Positions 51,796 to 61,080 of a stretch of DNA of 64,000 nt are shown here, piece after piece (position 1 is the stretch's first letter; every line of letters starts with the position of its first letter). The DNA is from CBDDBU01 sp965226045 (GTDB lineage Bacteria > Pseudomonadota > Alphaproteobacteria > VGEJ01): the NCBI GenBank assembly GCA_965226045.1, contig CBDDBU010000024.1:186001-250000 (forward strand). The letters run 5' to 3'. The notes under the pieces were generated by a model, which worked only from the letters and a program-made list of their open reading frames with translations, was not told the origin of the DNA and ran no database searches. Made by a program: the position numbers and the translations under genes.

Positions 51796-52416
51796 CTACT
51801 GGCTGGTGGTCTTGCTCCGAAGCTCGTTCAGGAGACCCTCGACGGTGCCTCCGTTCTTTTGGATCACGGCCGCGAACTCATCACGCTGGGTCAGCGCCAT
51901 GCTGACTCCTTCCAGCACGACGTCAACGATGCGATAACTCTTATCGATCGTCCTGATCCTCCAGTCGACCCGAATTGGCGGAAAGTTCGGATCCAGGATT
52001 TCGCTGCGCACCAGAGTGTCACCATCGCCATCGGGGATGGTGCCGACCACGCTGAGTTGCTCGCCGCCGTACCGGCCTAGACGACCAACGTAGGTCCTGA
52101 CGATGAACTCTTCGAACAGGACCCGGTATTCCGCGCGCTCGTCGCGCGTCGCACGCCGCCAGTAACGGCCGAGCGCGAACCGCGCGATGGCATCGACATC
52201 GAATCCCTCATCCAGCAGGTAGCGAAATCGGGTCTCGCGCTCACCCTCACTGAGCGACGCGTTCGAGAGCATGCGGATCGTCCGATCGCCGAGAGTGGCG
52301 ACGAACTCGACGGGACCTTCAGCGCCATCCTTGGCAAGGGCCGCATCGACGCCCGTCGCCAACCACGGCAGAACGCACAATACCGCAAGGAACGCCCTAG
52401 CCCTGCCGCCGATCAT
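51796..52416 (-). CDS. mlaC: MlaC family phospholipid-binding protein
   Basis: 206 residues with an N-terminal signal peptide (AFLAVLCVLPWLATGVDAAL). The Ttg2/MlaC fold is seen in FRYLLDEGFDVDAIARFALG, ATRDERAEYRVLFEEFIVRT and GDGDTLVRSEILDPNFPPIR. MlaC carries phospholipid across the periplasm between MlaA and an inner-membrane ABC complex. It follows mlaA by eight bases; no mlaFED genes are in this window. Confidence 0.93.
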   Translation of the reverse strand: MIGGRARAFLAVLCVLPWLATGVDAALAKDGAEGPVEFVATLGDRTIRMLSNASLSEGERETRFRYLLDEGFDVDAIARFALGRYWRRATRDERAEYRVLFEEFIVRTYVGRLGRYGGEQLSVVGTIPDGDGDTLVRSEILDPNFPPIRVDWRIRTIDKSYRIVDVVLEGVSMALTQRDEFAAVIQKNGGTVEGLLNELRSKTTSQ

Positions 52417-52424
52417 CGATCAGG

Positions 52425-53255
52425 CTATTCGGTCGCGCTGAAAAGCTTGTCGACGCCGTCACCGTCCTCGAACGTGATCTCCGGCATCATTGGCACCTCG
52501 GACGGATCACCATTCCTGATCTCGTCCATGCGTCGCTGTCGGTACAGACTGCGGATGGTGGCATAAAAGTCGATCGACGTTCGCTCGATCTCATCCAGGG
52601 CCTCGATCAGGCCCGAGCGCGCGCCTACCCCGCGGACGCCGAAGCGCACATAGGAGAGCCACTCAGCGTCGGAGAGCCACTCAGCGTCCTGATTGTCCAG
52701 GATGTAGGTGACTGGATCAAGGAAATAGTCGACGACCAGGCCGACCGTCTCACGCGGCGGGGACGGCCCCAGCACGGGCAGCATCAAGTACGGCCCTGCA
52801 TCGACACCCCACACCCCCAGGGTCTGGCCAAAATCCTCATCGTGTTGGGCTAGGCCGACCGTCGTCGCGGGATCAAGCAGCCCGCCGATGCCCAAGGTAG
52901 AGTTCATGATAAACCGAGTCAATGTGACCCCCGCCCGATCGGGACTTCCCTGCAGCACATCGTTGGCAAGGATCACTGGCGCTTCGAGGTTGTCCAGGAA
53001 GTTCCGCACCATGGAACGGCCCGGCGCAGGGATGACGGTGCGATAGCCTATCGCGACGGGACGCAGGACCGCTCGATCGAAACCAAGATTGAACGCGAAG
53101 ATGCTTCGGTTAAGTGATTCGAGTGGATCGTTCGCGGCTTCGAACTCGGCCCGGGCATCCGGGTCTTCCGGCGGCATCGCACAGCCCGCCATCGCCGCGA
53201 GCGCTATCAGTCCACACCAGCGCGACAAACCACTCCAAAATCCGACTGACTTCAT
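52425..53255 (-). CDS. mlaA: MlaA (VacJ) outer-membrane lipoprotein
   Basis: 276 residues. The lipobox MAGC ends at Cys25, marking a lipoprotein. Family motifs are ANDPLESLNRSIFAFNLGFD, RFIMNSTLGIGGLLDPATTV and DFGQTLGVWGVDAGPYLMLP with GPSPPRETVGLVVDYFLDP. MlaA removes phospholipids from the outer leaflet. It heads the mlaA-mlaC-mtnP-apt run. An 18-base direct duplication (52653-52670, 52671-52688) repeats AEWLSD in the protein. Confidence 0.94.
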   Translation of the reverse strand: MKSVGFWSGLSRWCGLIALAAMAGCAMPPEDPDARAEFEAANDPLESLNRSIFAFNLGFDRAVLRPVAIGYRTVIPAPGRSMVRNFLDNLEAPVILANDVLQGSPDRAGVTLTRFIMNSTLGIGGLLDPATTVGLAQHDEDFGQTLGVWGVDAGPYLMLPVLGPSPPRETVGLVVDYFLDPVTYILDNQDAEWLSDAEWLSYVRFGVRGVGARSGLIEALDEIERTSIDFYATIRSLYRQRRMDEIRNGDPSEVPMMPEITFEDGDGVDKLFSATE

Positions 53256-53600
53256 ATGAAAGCGACTCGGCTAATAACTGCTGGCCTCACCATCGGAGCC
53301 CGTGCGCTGGATGGGCGCCCATGCGCTGGCCGACCTATCACGGTGCATACCTGCAAATCCACCCCTCCGGCTACTCACATCCCAGACGCCGGCCGCCACC
53401 GAGAACAAACGCGAGAGATTTCCTACCACAACCCCCTACCGGTGGCCAGATGGGCCGCCCCGACCTCGATACGATGACAACGCCTGTTGCCAAAATGCCG
53501 CGCATGCCCGCCCCGCCCTGGCGAAAGCATCCGACCTACACAGGTGCCACGAGCTGTGTTTTAGTGCCCACGCCCCCCACCCTACGCCAAGGAGCTGTCA
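53256..53600. other. Divergent intergenic region, no gene seen
   Basis: About 345 bases between mlaA and the reductase gene. Frames here show no conserved features. It must hold promoters for both directions; I could not place them with confidence. AAGGAGC at 53589-53595 serves the reductase start. Confidence 0.5.
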
Positions 53601-54554
53601 ATGCCGGATACCACCGCCCAGGGTGTGCTCAAGTATGTTTCCGAAGGCCAGCTCGAGCGCACGCTGCGCCAAGGGCGCTTCGCGGTCACAGCCGAGATCA
53701 CGCCGCCGCTCTCATCGGACCCGAATGCGCTGCTCGACAAGGCGCGGCCACTGCGCGGCCTGGTCGACGGCGTCAACGTCACCGATGGCGCCAGTGCGCG
53801 CACCCACATGGCGAGTCTGGCGGCGGCAGCCATCCTCGCCCGCGATGGCATCGAACCGGTGCTTCAGCTCAACACCCGCGATTACAACCGCATCGCCTTG
53901 CAGAGCAGCCTGATCGGGGCGGCCGCTCTCGGCATCCACAATGTCCTTTGTCTGACCGGCGATTGTCCCGAGGCCGGCGACCAGCCCGATGCCAAAGCGG
54001 TCTTCGACCTCAAGAGCAGCGAGCTGGTGGCCTGCGCCGCCACTATGCGTGATGAGGCCAAGCTGCCTTCAGGCCGCGCGATCGAGGTGCCGCCACGACT
54101 CTTCATAGGCGCCGCAGACGGCCCGATCGACCCGCCGCCTGACTGGAGACCCGAGGCACTTCTGGCCAAAATCGCCGCCGGCATCGATTTCGTTCAGACC
54201 CAATTTTGCTTCGATGCCGCGGTCGTTCGCCGCTATGCCGCGCGGCTGATCGAACTTGGGCTGACCGAGCACCTCTTCGTCTTGATTGGGATCGGCCCCC
54301 TGGCCTCGGCGCGCTCGGCGCTCTGGATGCGCGCGCACTTGTTCGGCACGATCATTCCTGATTCGCTGATCGACCGTTTAGAGAGCGCCGAGGACGAGCG
54401 AGCTGAGGGCCAGCGCATCTGCGTCGAACTTATCGCCGAGCTTCGGGATATCCCCGGCGTGGCCGGCGCGCATCTGATGGCCCCGCTCAATGCCGCGGCG
54501 GTCCCCCTGGTTATCGAGGAATCGGGTGTGCGGCGCGCGAGCGCCCCAAGCTAG
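53601..54554 (+). CDS. Methylenetetrahydrofolate reductase-like protein
   Basis: 317 residues with AAGGAGC seven bases before the ATG. The MTHFR barrel is seen in FAVTAEITPPLSSDPNALLD, GVNVTDGASARTHMASLAAA, HNVLCLTGDCPEAGDQPDAK and AGIDFVQTQFCFDAAVVRRY. Members of this subgroup reduce methylene-THF for methionine synthesis or work in other C1 routes. It fits with the sarcosine oxidase C1 input elsewhere in the window, but there is no direct linkage. Confidence 0.88.
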   Translation: MPDTTAQGVLKYVSEGQLERTLRQGRFAVTAEITPPLSSDPNALLDKARPLRGLVDGVNVTDGASARTHMASLAAAAILARDGIEPVLQLNTRDYNRIALQSSLIGAAALGIHNVLCLTGDCPEAGDQPDAKAVFDLKSSELVACAATMRDEAKLPSGRAIEVPPRLFIGAADGPIDPPPDWRPEALLAKIAAGIDFVQTQFCFDAAVVRRYAARLIELGLTEHLFVLIGIGPLASARSALWMRAHLFGTIIPDSLIDRLESAEDERAEGQRICVELIAELRDIPGVAGAHLMAPLNAAAVPLVIEESGVRRASAPS

Positions 54555-54568
54555 CTCGGCGTGGGCGC

Positions 54569-55753
54569 CTACGGCTGGCGCCGGCTGACAGCGAAGGACT
54601 CGTCGTTGAACCACAGGCCGTTGTATTTCTGCAACACCCGCCGCGTCGGCGCGAGGTAGGCGCCGCTGGTCATCGCTTCGGTCAGCTGGCGATCGTCGAT
54701 CTGGGCGACATACGCCGCCGCGTTCCATGCCGCGAGCAGCGTCGAGGTGCCGATACTGCTGAGCTCCGAAGGCAAGAAGTGCAGGTTGTATCGGAAGATC
54801 GATCGATTGTCGGGATAGCCGTGGAATCGCAGGTCCGGATGGGCATCCTCCAGGACCCCGCGCATATTGTCGATCAGAGCCTCCCGCCCGGTCTGGAATG
54901 GCGCCTCATCGGGCCACAGCTCATTGATGATCTCCATGCCAGGATCGTTGCCGTAAGATTGGATCACCAACATACGGCCGCCGGGCCGAATCGCTCGGGC
55001 GAGCGGCGCCAACACATTGCGGACCTTGGCCTCGGCGTCGAGACGGGCGCGAAACGGCTGCGAGGCCATGACCAGGTCGTAACCATGTTCCTGGCGCCCC
55101 GGCTGTGGGATGACACGATCGAGCTGGAAACGCTGATCCTCGCGATAGAGCACCAGGACCGAGGGGCGGACGTAGAGCGGATTGCCGGTGCGCTCGCTCG
55201 AACGCACTTGCCAACCCTCCGCCAGCGTCGGCTGCAAGTTCCTGATTTGCGCGTCGAAGTCGTGCGCGCTGTTGCCGCTTAGGGGTACGTCGAACCAGTT
55301 GAGCTGCGCCGCAGCCTTGGCGGAGTTCGGGATCAGCCCCGGCGCCTCTGCATAATACAGATTGGTGAGCACCAATACCGTCTGCGGATGCTCGCAGAAT
55401 CGATCCGCCATCTTCTCGAGGCTGAGCCGGACATCCTCAAGGCTAATTTCCTTGCCGACAACGAACAACGGTACGGTCGGAAACTGGCTATGCGCGTGAC
55501 GCAGCACACGTGTGAGCACGGTCGCGTCGCCCATGCCGGCATCGAAAATGCGTAGCGCCGGCGGCGACGGCGCGAGCTGCGCAAGCTCCTGGCCGACCTG
55601 TTCTGCGACCACCCACTTCTCACTGCACGTGGTGACGAACAGCAAGTATTTTTCGCGATTGTCGAAGAAGCGGAAGTGCGCCGCGCCCTGATCAGGCGTC
55701 GCGGCGGCGTCACTTTCGTGAGGCGCCGCAGCCGACGTGACCTTTGCTGTCAC
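54569..55753 (-). CDS. SAM-dependent methyltransferase-like protein
   Basis: 394 residues from a GTG at 55753 with GGGAGA upstream. The Rossmann motif I is LRIFDAGMGDATVLTRVLRH near residue 68, HGYDLVMASQPFRARLDAEA follows, and LARAIRPGGRMLVIQSYGND is motif post-II like. DNREKYLLFVTTCSEKWVVA at the start resembles alphaproteobacterial proteins of unknown substrate. It converges tail to tail on the reductase gene with 14 bases between. Confidence 0.75.
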   Translation of the reverse strand: MTAKVTSAAAPHESDAAATPDQGAAHFRFFDNREKYLLFVTTCSEKWVVAEQVGQELAQLAPSPPALRIFDAGMGDATVLTRVLRHAHSQFPTVPLFVVGKEISLEDVRLSLEKMADRFCEHPQTVLVLTNLYYAEAPGLIPNSAKAAAQLNWFDVPLSGNSAHDFDAQIRNLQPTLAEGWQVRSSERTGNPLYVRPSVLVLYREDQRFQLDRVIPQPGRQEHGYDLVMASQPFRARLDAEAKVRNVLAPLARAIRPGGRMLVIQSYGNDPGMEIINELWPDEAPFQTGREALIDNMRGVLEDAHPDLRFHGYPDNRSIFRYNLHFLPSELSSIGTSTLLAAWNAAAYVAQIDDRQLTEAMTSGAYLAPTRRVLQKYNGLWFNDESFAVSRRQP

Positions 55754-55977
55754 AACATTAGTCTCCCTATGCGAGGGGTGAGATTATCGGGGAGCGGCCT
55801 CCGCCTCGCAACACGGGCCCCAGATCGATCGAGCTTTCTCGCCTCGTGCGAAGGCGCCACCATGCGCCGAATCGAGACGCGGCTAGACCCGCGAAGCGCA
55901 CCAGCCATGCCAACACAAAACACGCCCCATCGCAAAAACAGCCGCGTCTGTACCGGCTGCCCAACTGCCTCAAGGCC

Positions 55978-56418
55978 ATGGCTAGAGGCGGTCGGCCGCC
56001 TCCCGAGACGCTCGATATCGGCGTTATCGACGAGGTCGAGTGGACGCCGGACAATCACGCCGAGCTACTCGACAAATACCTCGACAAGCTCCTTGCCTAC
56101 CACGATTGGGCGACCGGGGCGCCCCACGCCGAACGCTCCGCCGCCTTCTCCGCCATGAACCGGATCGCCGAGGAGATCCGGCAGCGCGGTGGCCAATCCG
56201 ATTATCCGCTCACAGCGCGCTTCGCCAGCTCGCTCGTCGACTTCACCTCGGTCGGCACCGAACGCACCGACAACTACCTGAAGATCGTCACGGCCCACAT
56301 CGACGCCATGCGGGCCATCGTCCACGGCGGCATCAAGGGTGACAGGGGCGCGGTCGGCGCCGAGTGTTACAATCGCTCCGCCAAGCGATCCACCGGTATT
56401 CACGACCATGATCGCTAG
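55978..56418 (+). CDS. Hypothetical alpha-helical protein
   Basis: 146 residues from the ATG at 55978; the longer frame from 55846 adds a basic, low-complexity start. Largely helical: DEVEWTPDNHAELLDKYLDK, FSAMNRIAEEIRQRGGQSDY and FTSVGTERTDNYLKIVTAHI, then DAMRAIVHGGIKGDRGA. The pattern suits a four-helix or Hpt-like protein. No confident family. The TAG at 56416 falls at the likely left end of an IS5-type remnant, so the natural C-terminus may be lost. Confidence 0.6.
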   Translation: MARGGRPPPETLDIGVIDEVEWTPDNHAELLDKYLDKLLAYHDWATGAPHAERSAAFSAMNRIAEEIRQRGGQSDYPLTARFASSLVDFTSVGTERTDNYLKIVTAHIDAMRAIVHGGIKGDRGAVGAECYNRSAKRSTGIHDHDR

Positions 56419-56492
56419 GTTCTGTATTCATAAAGGGGGTTCGCTTGAGAGGCGACTTGTAATTCAAGCTTCCAAACGACGGAGGCTTGAAC

Positions 56493-56929
56493 GATGGCTC
56501 GATTTGACCTTGCGGATGCGGAGTGGGGGATCATGGCGCCTCTGTTGCCGAACAAGCCGCGCGGGGTGCCGCGCCAGGATGATCGGCGGGTTCTCAATGG
56601 CATCTTCTTCATTTTGCGCACGGGCTCGCCATGGGCGCGACCTGCCTGAGCGGTACGGGCCCTACACGACGGTCTATAACCGTTTCAACCGATGGGCCAA
56701 GAAAGGCGTGTGGCTGAGGATATTCGAGGCACTGGCGGAACAATCGCCGGCTTCGCTGCATCTGATTGACACCTCGATTGTCCGCGCCCACCAGCACGCC
56801 GCTGGCGGTAAAAAGGGGGCGCCGATAACGCCATCGGCCGTTCTCGTGGAGGATTGAGGGCCGCCTATGGCCTGCCGGTCCGTCTCGTGCTGACGCCCGG
56901 CCAGGCTTCCGACAAAACGACGTTCCCGG
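56493..56929 (+). pseudogene. IS5 family transposase remnant
   Basis: The ATG at 56493 follows GGAGGC. The first frame reads MARFDLADAEWGIMAPLLPN and FFILRTGSPW, then breaks; a second frame carries DLPERYGPYTTVYNRFNRWA and LHLIDTSIVRAHQHAAGGKK; a third frame carries NAIGRSRGGLR then, after an apparent internal deletion, YGLPVRLVLTPGQASDKTT. It is cut by the second IS21 copy at 56930. The element's left end is probably just after 56417. Confidence 0.82.
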
Positions 56930-57044
56930 TGTGGAACGGCGTGCAAAGTTGACCCCTGTTGAGGGGTGATCGGCGTCCAAATTTGCCCCCCTGAGCCTGG
57001 CTAGTCCAAGTCACCTCGTTTTTGGGCGGACGAGGTGGTGGGGG

Positions 57045-58187
57045 ATGTTGGTCGTGGAGACGATAGCGCGGATCCGGCGGGAGTATTTCGTCAAGGGGAA
57101 GCCGATCAAGGAGATCGTGCGGGACGTGAAGGTCTCGCGCAACACGGTGCGCAAGGTGATCCGTTCGCAGGCGACGGCGTTCACCTACGACCGGCGGGTC
57201 CAGCCGATGCCGAAGCTGGGGCCGTGGACGGCCGAGCTGGAGCGGATGCTGGAGGCCAACGAGACCAAGTCGAAGCGGGAGCGGCTGACGCTGCTACGGA
57301 TCTCCGAAGCCCTCGAGGGTCTGGGCTATGGCGGCGGCTACGACGCGGTGCGGCGCTACGCCAAGGCGTGGCGGTGGCGCCGTTCGGCATCGACGGCGCA
57401 GACCTATGTGCCGTTGGTGTTCTCGCCGGGCGAGGCCTATCAGTTCGACTGGAGCCACGAGTACGTGGTGCTGGCGGGGGTGACGACCAAGGTCAAGGTC
57501 GCGCACGTCCGGCTGTGCCACAGCCGAATGTTCTTCGTCCGCGCTTATCCGCGCGAGAGCCAGGAGATGGTGTTCGACGCCCACGACCGGGCATTCCGGC
57601 TGTTCCAGGGTGCCTGCCGGCGAGGCATCTACGACAACATGAAGACGGCGGTGCAGACCGTCCTCATCGGCAAGGAGCGCGCGTTCAACCGGCGCTTCGT
57701 GCAGATGTGTGGCCACTACCTGGTCGAACCGACAGCATGCACGCCGGGAGCGGGATGGGAGAAGGGGCAGGTCGAGAACCAGGTCGGGATCATCCGCGGT
57801 CGGTTCTTCACCCCGCGGCTGCGCTTCAAGACCTACGACGAGCTCAACGCCTGGCTCTTGGACCAGTGCGTCGCCTACGCCCGGGGTCATCCCCACCCGG
57901 TGTTCAAGGACAGGACTGTCTGGCAGGTGTTCGAGGACGAGCGTCCGTCCCTGGTCGGCTATCGCGGGCCGTTCGACGGCTTCCACGCGGTCCCGGCGTC
58001 GGTGTCGAAGACCTGCCTGGTGCGCTTCGACAGCAACAAGTACAGCGTGGCGGCGCGCGCCGTCGGCCGTCCGGTCGAGGTCCATGCCTACGCCGATCGC
58101 ATCGTCATCCGCCAGGACGGCGAGATCGTCGCCGAGCATGCCCGGCGCTTCGGCCGCGACCAGACCGTCTATGACCCGTGGCACTAG
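57045..58187 (+). CDS. istA: IS21 transposase IstA, N-terminal portion ending at amber codon
   Basis: 380 residues, identical to copy 1 except Ser instead of Trp near residue 114 (WRRSASTAQ). The HTH, integrase core and the TAG after YDPWH are the same. The shared stop shows that it predates the split of the two copies. Confidence 0.85.
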   Translation: MLVVETIARIRREYFVKGKPIKEIVRDVKVSRNTVRKVIRSQATAFTYDRRVQPMPKLGPWTAELERMLEANETKSKRERLTLLRISEALEGLGYGGGYDAVRRYAKAWRWRRSASTAQTYVPLVFSPGEAYQFDWSHEYVVLAGVTTKVKVAHVRLCHSRMFFVRAYPRESQEMVFDAHDRAFRLFQGACRRGIYDNMKTAVQTVLIGKERAFNRRFVQMCGHYLVEPTACTPGAGWEKGQVENQVGIIRGRFFTPRLRFKTYDELNAWLLDQCVAYARGHPHPVFKDRTVWQVFEDERPSLVGYRGPFDGFHAVPASVSKTCLVRFDSNKYSVAARAVGRPVEVHAYADRIVIRQDGEIVAEHARRFGRDQTVYDPWH

Positions 58188-58556
58188 GTGCCCGTGCTGG
58201 CGAGGAAGCCCGGTGCGCTTCGTAACGGCGCGCCGTTCAAGGACTGGGCGCTGCCCGGCGCCCTGGGTCGCGTGCGCGTCCGGCTCGCCGGCCACGACGA
58301 CGGCGACAGGCAGATGGTCGAGATCCTCACCGCCGTGCTGGCGGATGGGCTGGCGGCGGTGGAGGCCGCCTGTGCCGAGGCGCTCGCTGGCGGCGTGTGC
58401 AGCGCCGACGTCGTGCTCAACATCCTCAATCGTCGGCGCCAGCCGTCCGAGACGGCGCCGATCCCGACGCCCGCGAACCTGCGTCTTCGCTTTGAGCCGG
58501 TGGCCGATTGCACCCGCTACGACCGCTTGAGGGGGGTCGGCCATGGAGCGCCATGA
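58188..58556 (+). CDS. IS21 IstA C-terminal portion after amber codon
   Basis: 122 residues beginning at the GTG directly after the TAG, the same as in copy 1, with the IstA C-terminal motif RKPGALRNGAPFKDW. It overlaps istB by 14 bases. Read-through or reinitiation would be needed for expression. Confidence 0.6.
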   Translation: MPVLARKPGALRNGAPFKDWALPGALGRVRVRLAGHDDGDRQMVEILTAVLADGLAAVEAACAEALAGGVCSADVVLNILNRRRQPSETAPIPTPANLRLRFEPVADCTRYDRLRGVGHGAP

Positions 58557-59271
58557 GGTCCTGGAGATGATGGCCGCACTCAAGCTCGCCGGCATGCGCG
58601 ACGCGTTCGACGAGGTGCTCGCCGACGGCCTCAAGCGCCAGCATCCGATGCAGCGAATCATCGGCGAGCTGTTGAAGGCCGAGATCGCCGACAAGCAGGC
58701 GCGATCCATCAAGTACCAGATGAGTGGCGCCAAGCTGCCGCTGGCCAAGGAGCTGGCCGACTTCGACTTCACCGACACCCCGGTCAACGAGCCGCTGGTC
58801 CGCGAGTTGGCGGTCGGCGGCTTCCTGGCCAACCAGCGCAACGCCGTGCTGATCGGCGGCACCGGCACCGGCAAGAGCCATCTCGCCGTCGCCATCGCGC
58901 GGGCCTGCATCCGCGATGGCGCCCGGGGCCGCTTCTTCAACGTCGTCGACCTGGTCAACCGGCTCGAGGCCGAAGCCCGCGCCGGCCGCCAGGGCCGGCT
59001 CGCCGATCAGCTGGCCCGGCGCGACCTCGTCATCCTCGACGAGCTCGGCTACCTGCCCTTCGCCCAAACCGGAGGCCAGCTGCTGTTCCACCTCGTCAGC
59101 CGGCTCTACGAGCGCACCTCGATCATCGTCACCACCAACCTGACCTTCGGCGAATGGCCGTCCGTCTTCGGCGACGCCAAGATGACCACCGCGCTCCTCG
59201 ATCGTCTGACGCACCACTGCGAGATCATCGAGACCGGAAACGACTCCTGGCGCTTCAAGAATCGGTCCTAA
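58543..59271 (+). CDS. istB: IS21 helper ATPase IstB
   Basis: 242 residues, the same as the first IstB: Walker A GGTGTGKSH, Walker B LVILDELGYLPF. Intact. Confidence 0.95.
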   Translation: MERHEVLEMMAALKLAGMRDAFDEVLADGLKRQHPMQRIIGELLKAEIADKQARSIKYQMSGAKLPLAKELADFDFTDTPVNEPLVRELAVGGFLANQRNAVLIGGTGTGKSHLAVAIARACIRDGARGRFFNVVDLVNRLEAEARAGRQGRLADQLARRDLVILDELGYLPFAQTGGQLLFHLVSRLYERTSIIVTTNLTFGEWPSVFGDAKMTTALLDRLTHHCEIIETGNDSWRFKNRS

Positions 59272-59474
59272 AGGCAACCGATCCACCTGCGGCCCGGTCG
59301 CCCAGGTGGGCCCACAGGAACCTCCCACACGCGGTCCGCCGCCAGCCGCGTGGTGGGCGCGTCGGCCCGCGCGCGGGCCCCTCCTATGGACTACCTGTAC
59401 GACCTCCGCCGTGCATCCCCAAAGGGGTCAACATTGCACGCCGATAGGGGGTCAATGTTCAACGCCGATTGACA

Positions 59475-59930
59475 ATCGAGTGTATTGGTGTGGACCCACA
59501 GGCGCGAGGGATGGCACGCCCAGGCGTGGCGGATGGTCCAGTTGAGAAAATAGCCGCCCAGCCGGTGGCCGATGAATTGCGGCATGATACCGAAATAGCA
59601 CAGCTCGATCTCCGGCGGCTGGCGCCGGTCGAGCTCGGAAAAGCCGGCCGGCACGCCGCCTACATACAGAACGTTAATCTCGACCTGGTCGTCTTCGATG
59701 ATGACCTTGAGGTCGCGATCGCTCAGGACCTTGCGCTCGGTCCAATGGTAGCCCTGGCCGACCTCGTCATAGAGGAACTTGTAGAAGGCGAGGGAAGGGT
59801 GCTCGACCCGCATCAGCGCTAGTTTGCCGAGCGGCGCGCGAAGTTCGGGCAGGGCGGGTGGCTCACGCATCTCGAGAAAGGTGATCACCGCCTCGATCAA
59901 CGCTGGCGAATGGGGCGCGCCGCTGGCCAT
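59475..59930 (-). pseudogene. GNAT acetyltransferase truncated by IS21
   Basis: 152 codons from the ATG at 59930. The GNAT fold is visible: LAFYKFLYDEVGQGYHWTER, INVLYVGGVPAGFSELDRRQ and IELCYFGIMPQFIGHRLGGY, ending RLWVHTNTLD at the IS21 right end. The remaining C-terminus (the usual fifth strand and helix) is missing, and the frame runs into IS21 to 59391. It starts four bases after the sseA stop, so both were one transcript. Confidence 0.85.
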
Positions 59931-59934
59931 GGCG

Positions 59935-60786
59935 TTAGAGTTCGAGCGGCAGGTCCGTGCGCCCGCCCCATTCGGTCCAGCTACCGTCATAGACCGCCGC
60001 GCCCTCGTGCCCGAGCAGGTGCAGGCCCAGCGCCAATATCGACGCGGTGATGCCCGAGCCGCAGCTGGTCGCCACTGGCCGATCGAGGTCCACGCCCGCC
60101 CGGGCGAACGCCTCGCGAAGCTGGTCGAGTGGCAGGAAGGTCCCGTCGGCGCCGATCAGTTCGGTATAGGGCAGGCTTCGGCTGCCCGGGATGTGCCCAC
60201 TTCGGATTCCCGGGCGTATCTCGGGCTCGCTGCCCGTGAACCGACCGTGGCTACGGGCATCGACGATTTGTTCGCCGTCGCCGCCGAGGGTAGCGCACAC
60301 CTGGTCCACGGTACGCACCAGCTCGACGCGAACCGGAGGCGCATCGAACCGCTGTTCGTCCGTGGCCGCCTCGCCACCTTCGATGGGGCGCTTTTCGGCC
60401 TGCCACTTGGGCAGTCCGCCATCGAGAACCGACACGTTATCGTGGCCGAAGGCGCGAAACATCCACCACACCCGTGCGGCACTAAACAAACCCGCGCCGT
60501 CATAGGCGACAACGTGGTCGCCATTGCCGATGCCCAGCGCGCCCACCGCCGCGCCGAACGCCTCCGGCGTCGGCAACATGTGGGGCAGGGGGCTATCCTG
60601 ATCGGAGGTGGCGTCAATATCGAAGAATCGCGCACCCGGAATGTGAGCGGCACGATACTCGGCCTTGGCGTCGCGGTTTTGCGGCGGGAGGTACCACGAG
60701 CCGTCGAGTACGCGCAGCCCCGCACTTCCTAGTCGCTCGCCGAGCCAGGACGTGGCTACGATCGCCGGGGGATTTGGACTGGGCAT
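59935..60786 (-). CDS. sseA: 3-mercaptopyruvate sulfurtransferase
   Basis: 283 residues with two rhodanese domains. The N-terminal one has EYRAAHIPGARFFDID; the C-terminal one has the active-site loop TSCGSGITASILALGLH with the catalytic Cys near 238, and CGSGI(T/S)A is the mercaptopyruvate-specific form. It moves sulfur from 3-mercaptopyruvate to thiols or cyanide. The IS1182 copy lies 13 bases beyond the start codon (next to CTAG at 60800), so its native promoter is probably lost. Confidence 0.95.
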   Translation of the reverse strand: MPSPNPPAIVATSWLGERLGSAGLRVLDGSWYLPPQNRDAKAEYRAAHIPGARFFDIDATSDQDSPLPHMLPTPEAFGAAVGALGIGNGDHVVAYDGAGLFSAARVWWMFRAFGHDNVSVLDGGLPKWQAEKRPIEGGEAATDEQRFDAPPVRVELVRTVDQVCATLGGDGEQIVDARSHGRFTGSEPEIRPGIRSGHIPGSRSLPYTELIGADGTFLPLDQLREAFARAGVDLDRPVATSCGSGITASILALGLHLLGHEGAAVYDGSWTEWGGRTDLPLEL

Positions 60787-60878
60787 GGGAAAGCCTCGGC
60801 TAGCAGCCTGTCGGACTGAGGTCCGCGAGGATGGGTGTGGACGGATCGCGATGTGGAGAGGTCATGGGATCGAGCGCC

Positions 60879-61080
60879 TTTCGTGAGGACACGGAGTGCG
60901 GTCGCTTGGCCGCGCGTACCGCAGGGTGAGTATGCTCTTATGCCCTCTCGTGAGGGCACGAAGTACGTTCGCTTGCTCGCGCGTGCCGCAAGGCGAGCAT
61001 ACTCTTATTCCTTTTCGCGAGGTACGGAGTCCGACCGCCTGCTCAAGCGTATTGCAAGGTGAACATTCTCTTTATGTTCC
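60879..61080. repeat. Three tandem 67-base units (second IS1182 copy)
   Basis: The same array as at 33574-33775, with at least two base changes (around 60939 and 61032). It covers the end of the transposase gene. Confidence 0.7.

Larger units (their letters stand above)
56930..59474 (+). mobile_element. IS21 family element, copy 2
   Basis: 2545 bases, the same length and ends as copy 1 (TGTGGAACGGCG to CGCCGATTGACA). One base difference was noticed, at 57385 (C here, G at 25130). The flanks do not form a target duplication: the left flank is IS5 remnant, the right flank is a truncated GNAT gene, so sequence next to it has been deleted or rearranged. Confidence 0.93.

Noticed and set aside
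59391..59990. 199-residue GNAT protein as annotated by the open frame
   Set aside because: The last 28 codons come from the IS21 end; the native C-terminus is missing, and the ATG at 59930 fits better than the upstream start.
59475..60803. Composite transposon carrying GNAT and sseA between IS elements
   Set aside because: The flanking elements are of different families (IS21 and IS1182), the GNAT gene is truncated, and no outer duplication exists.
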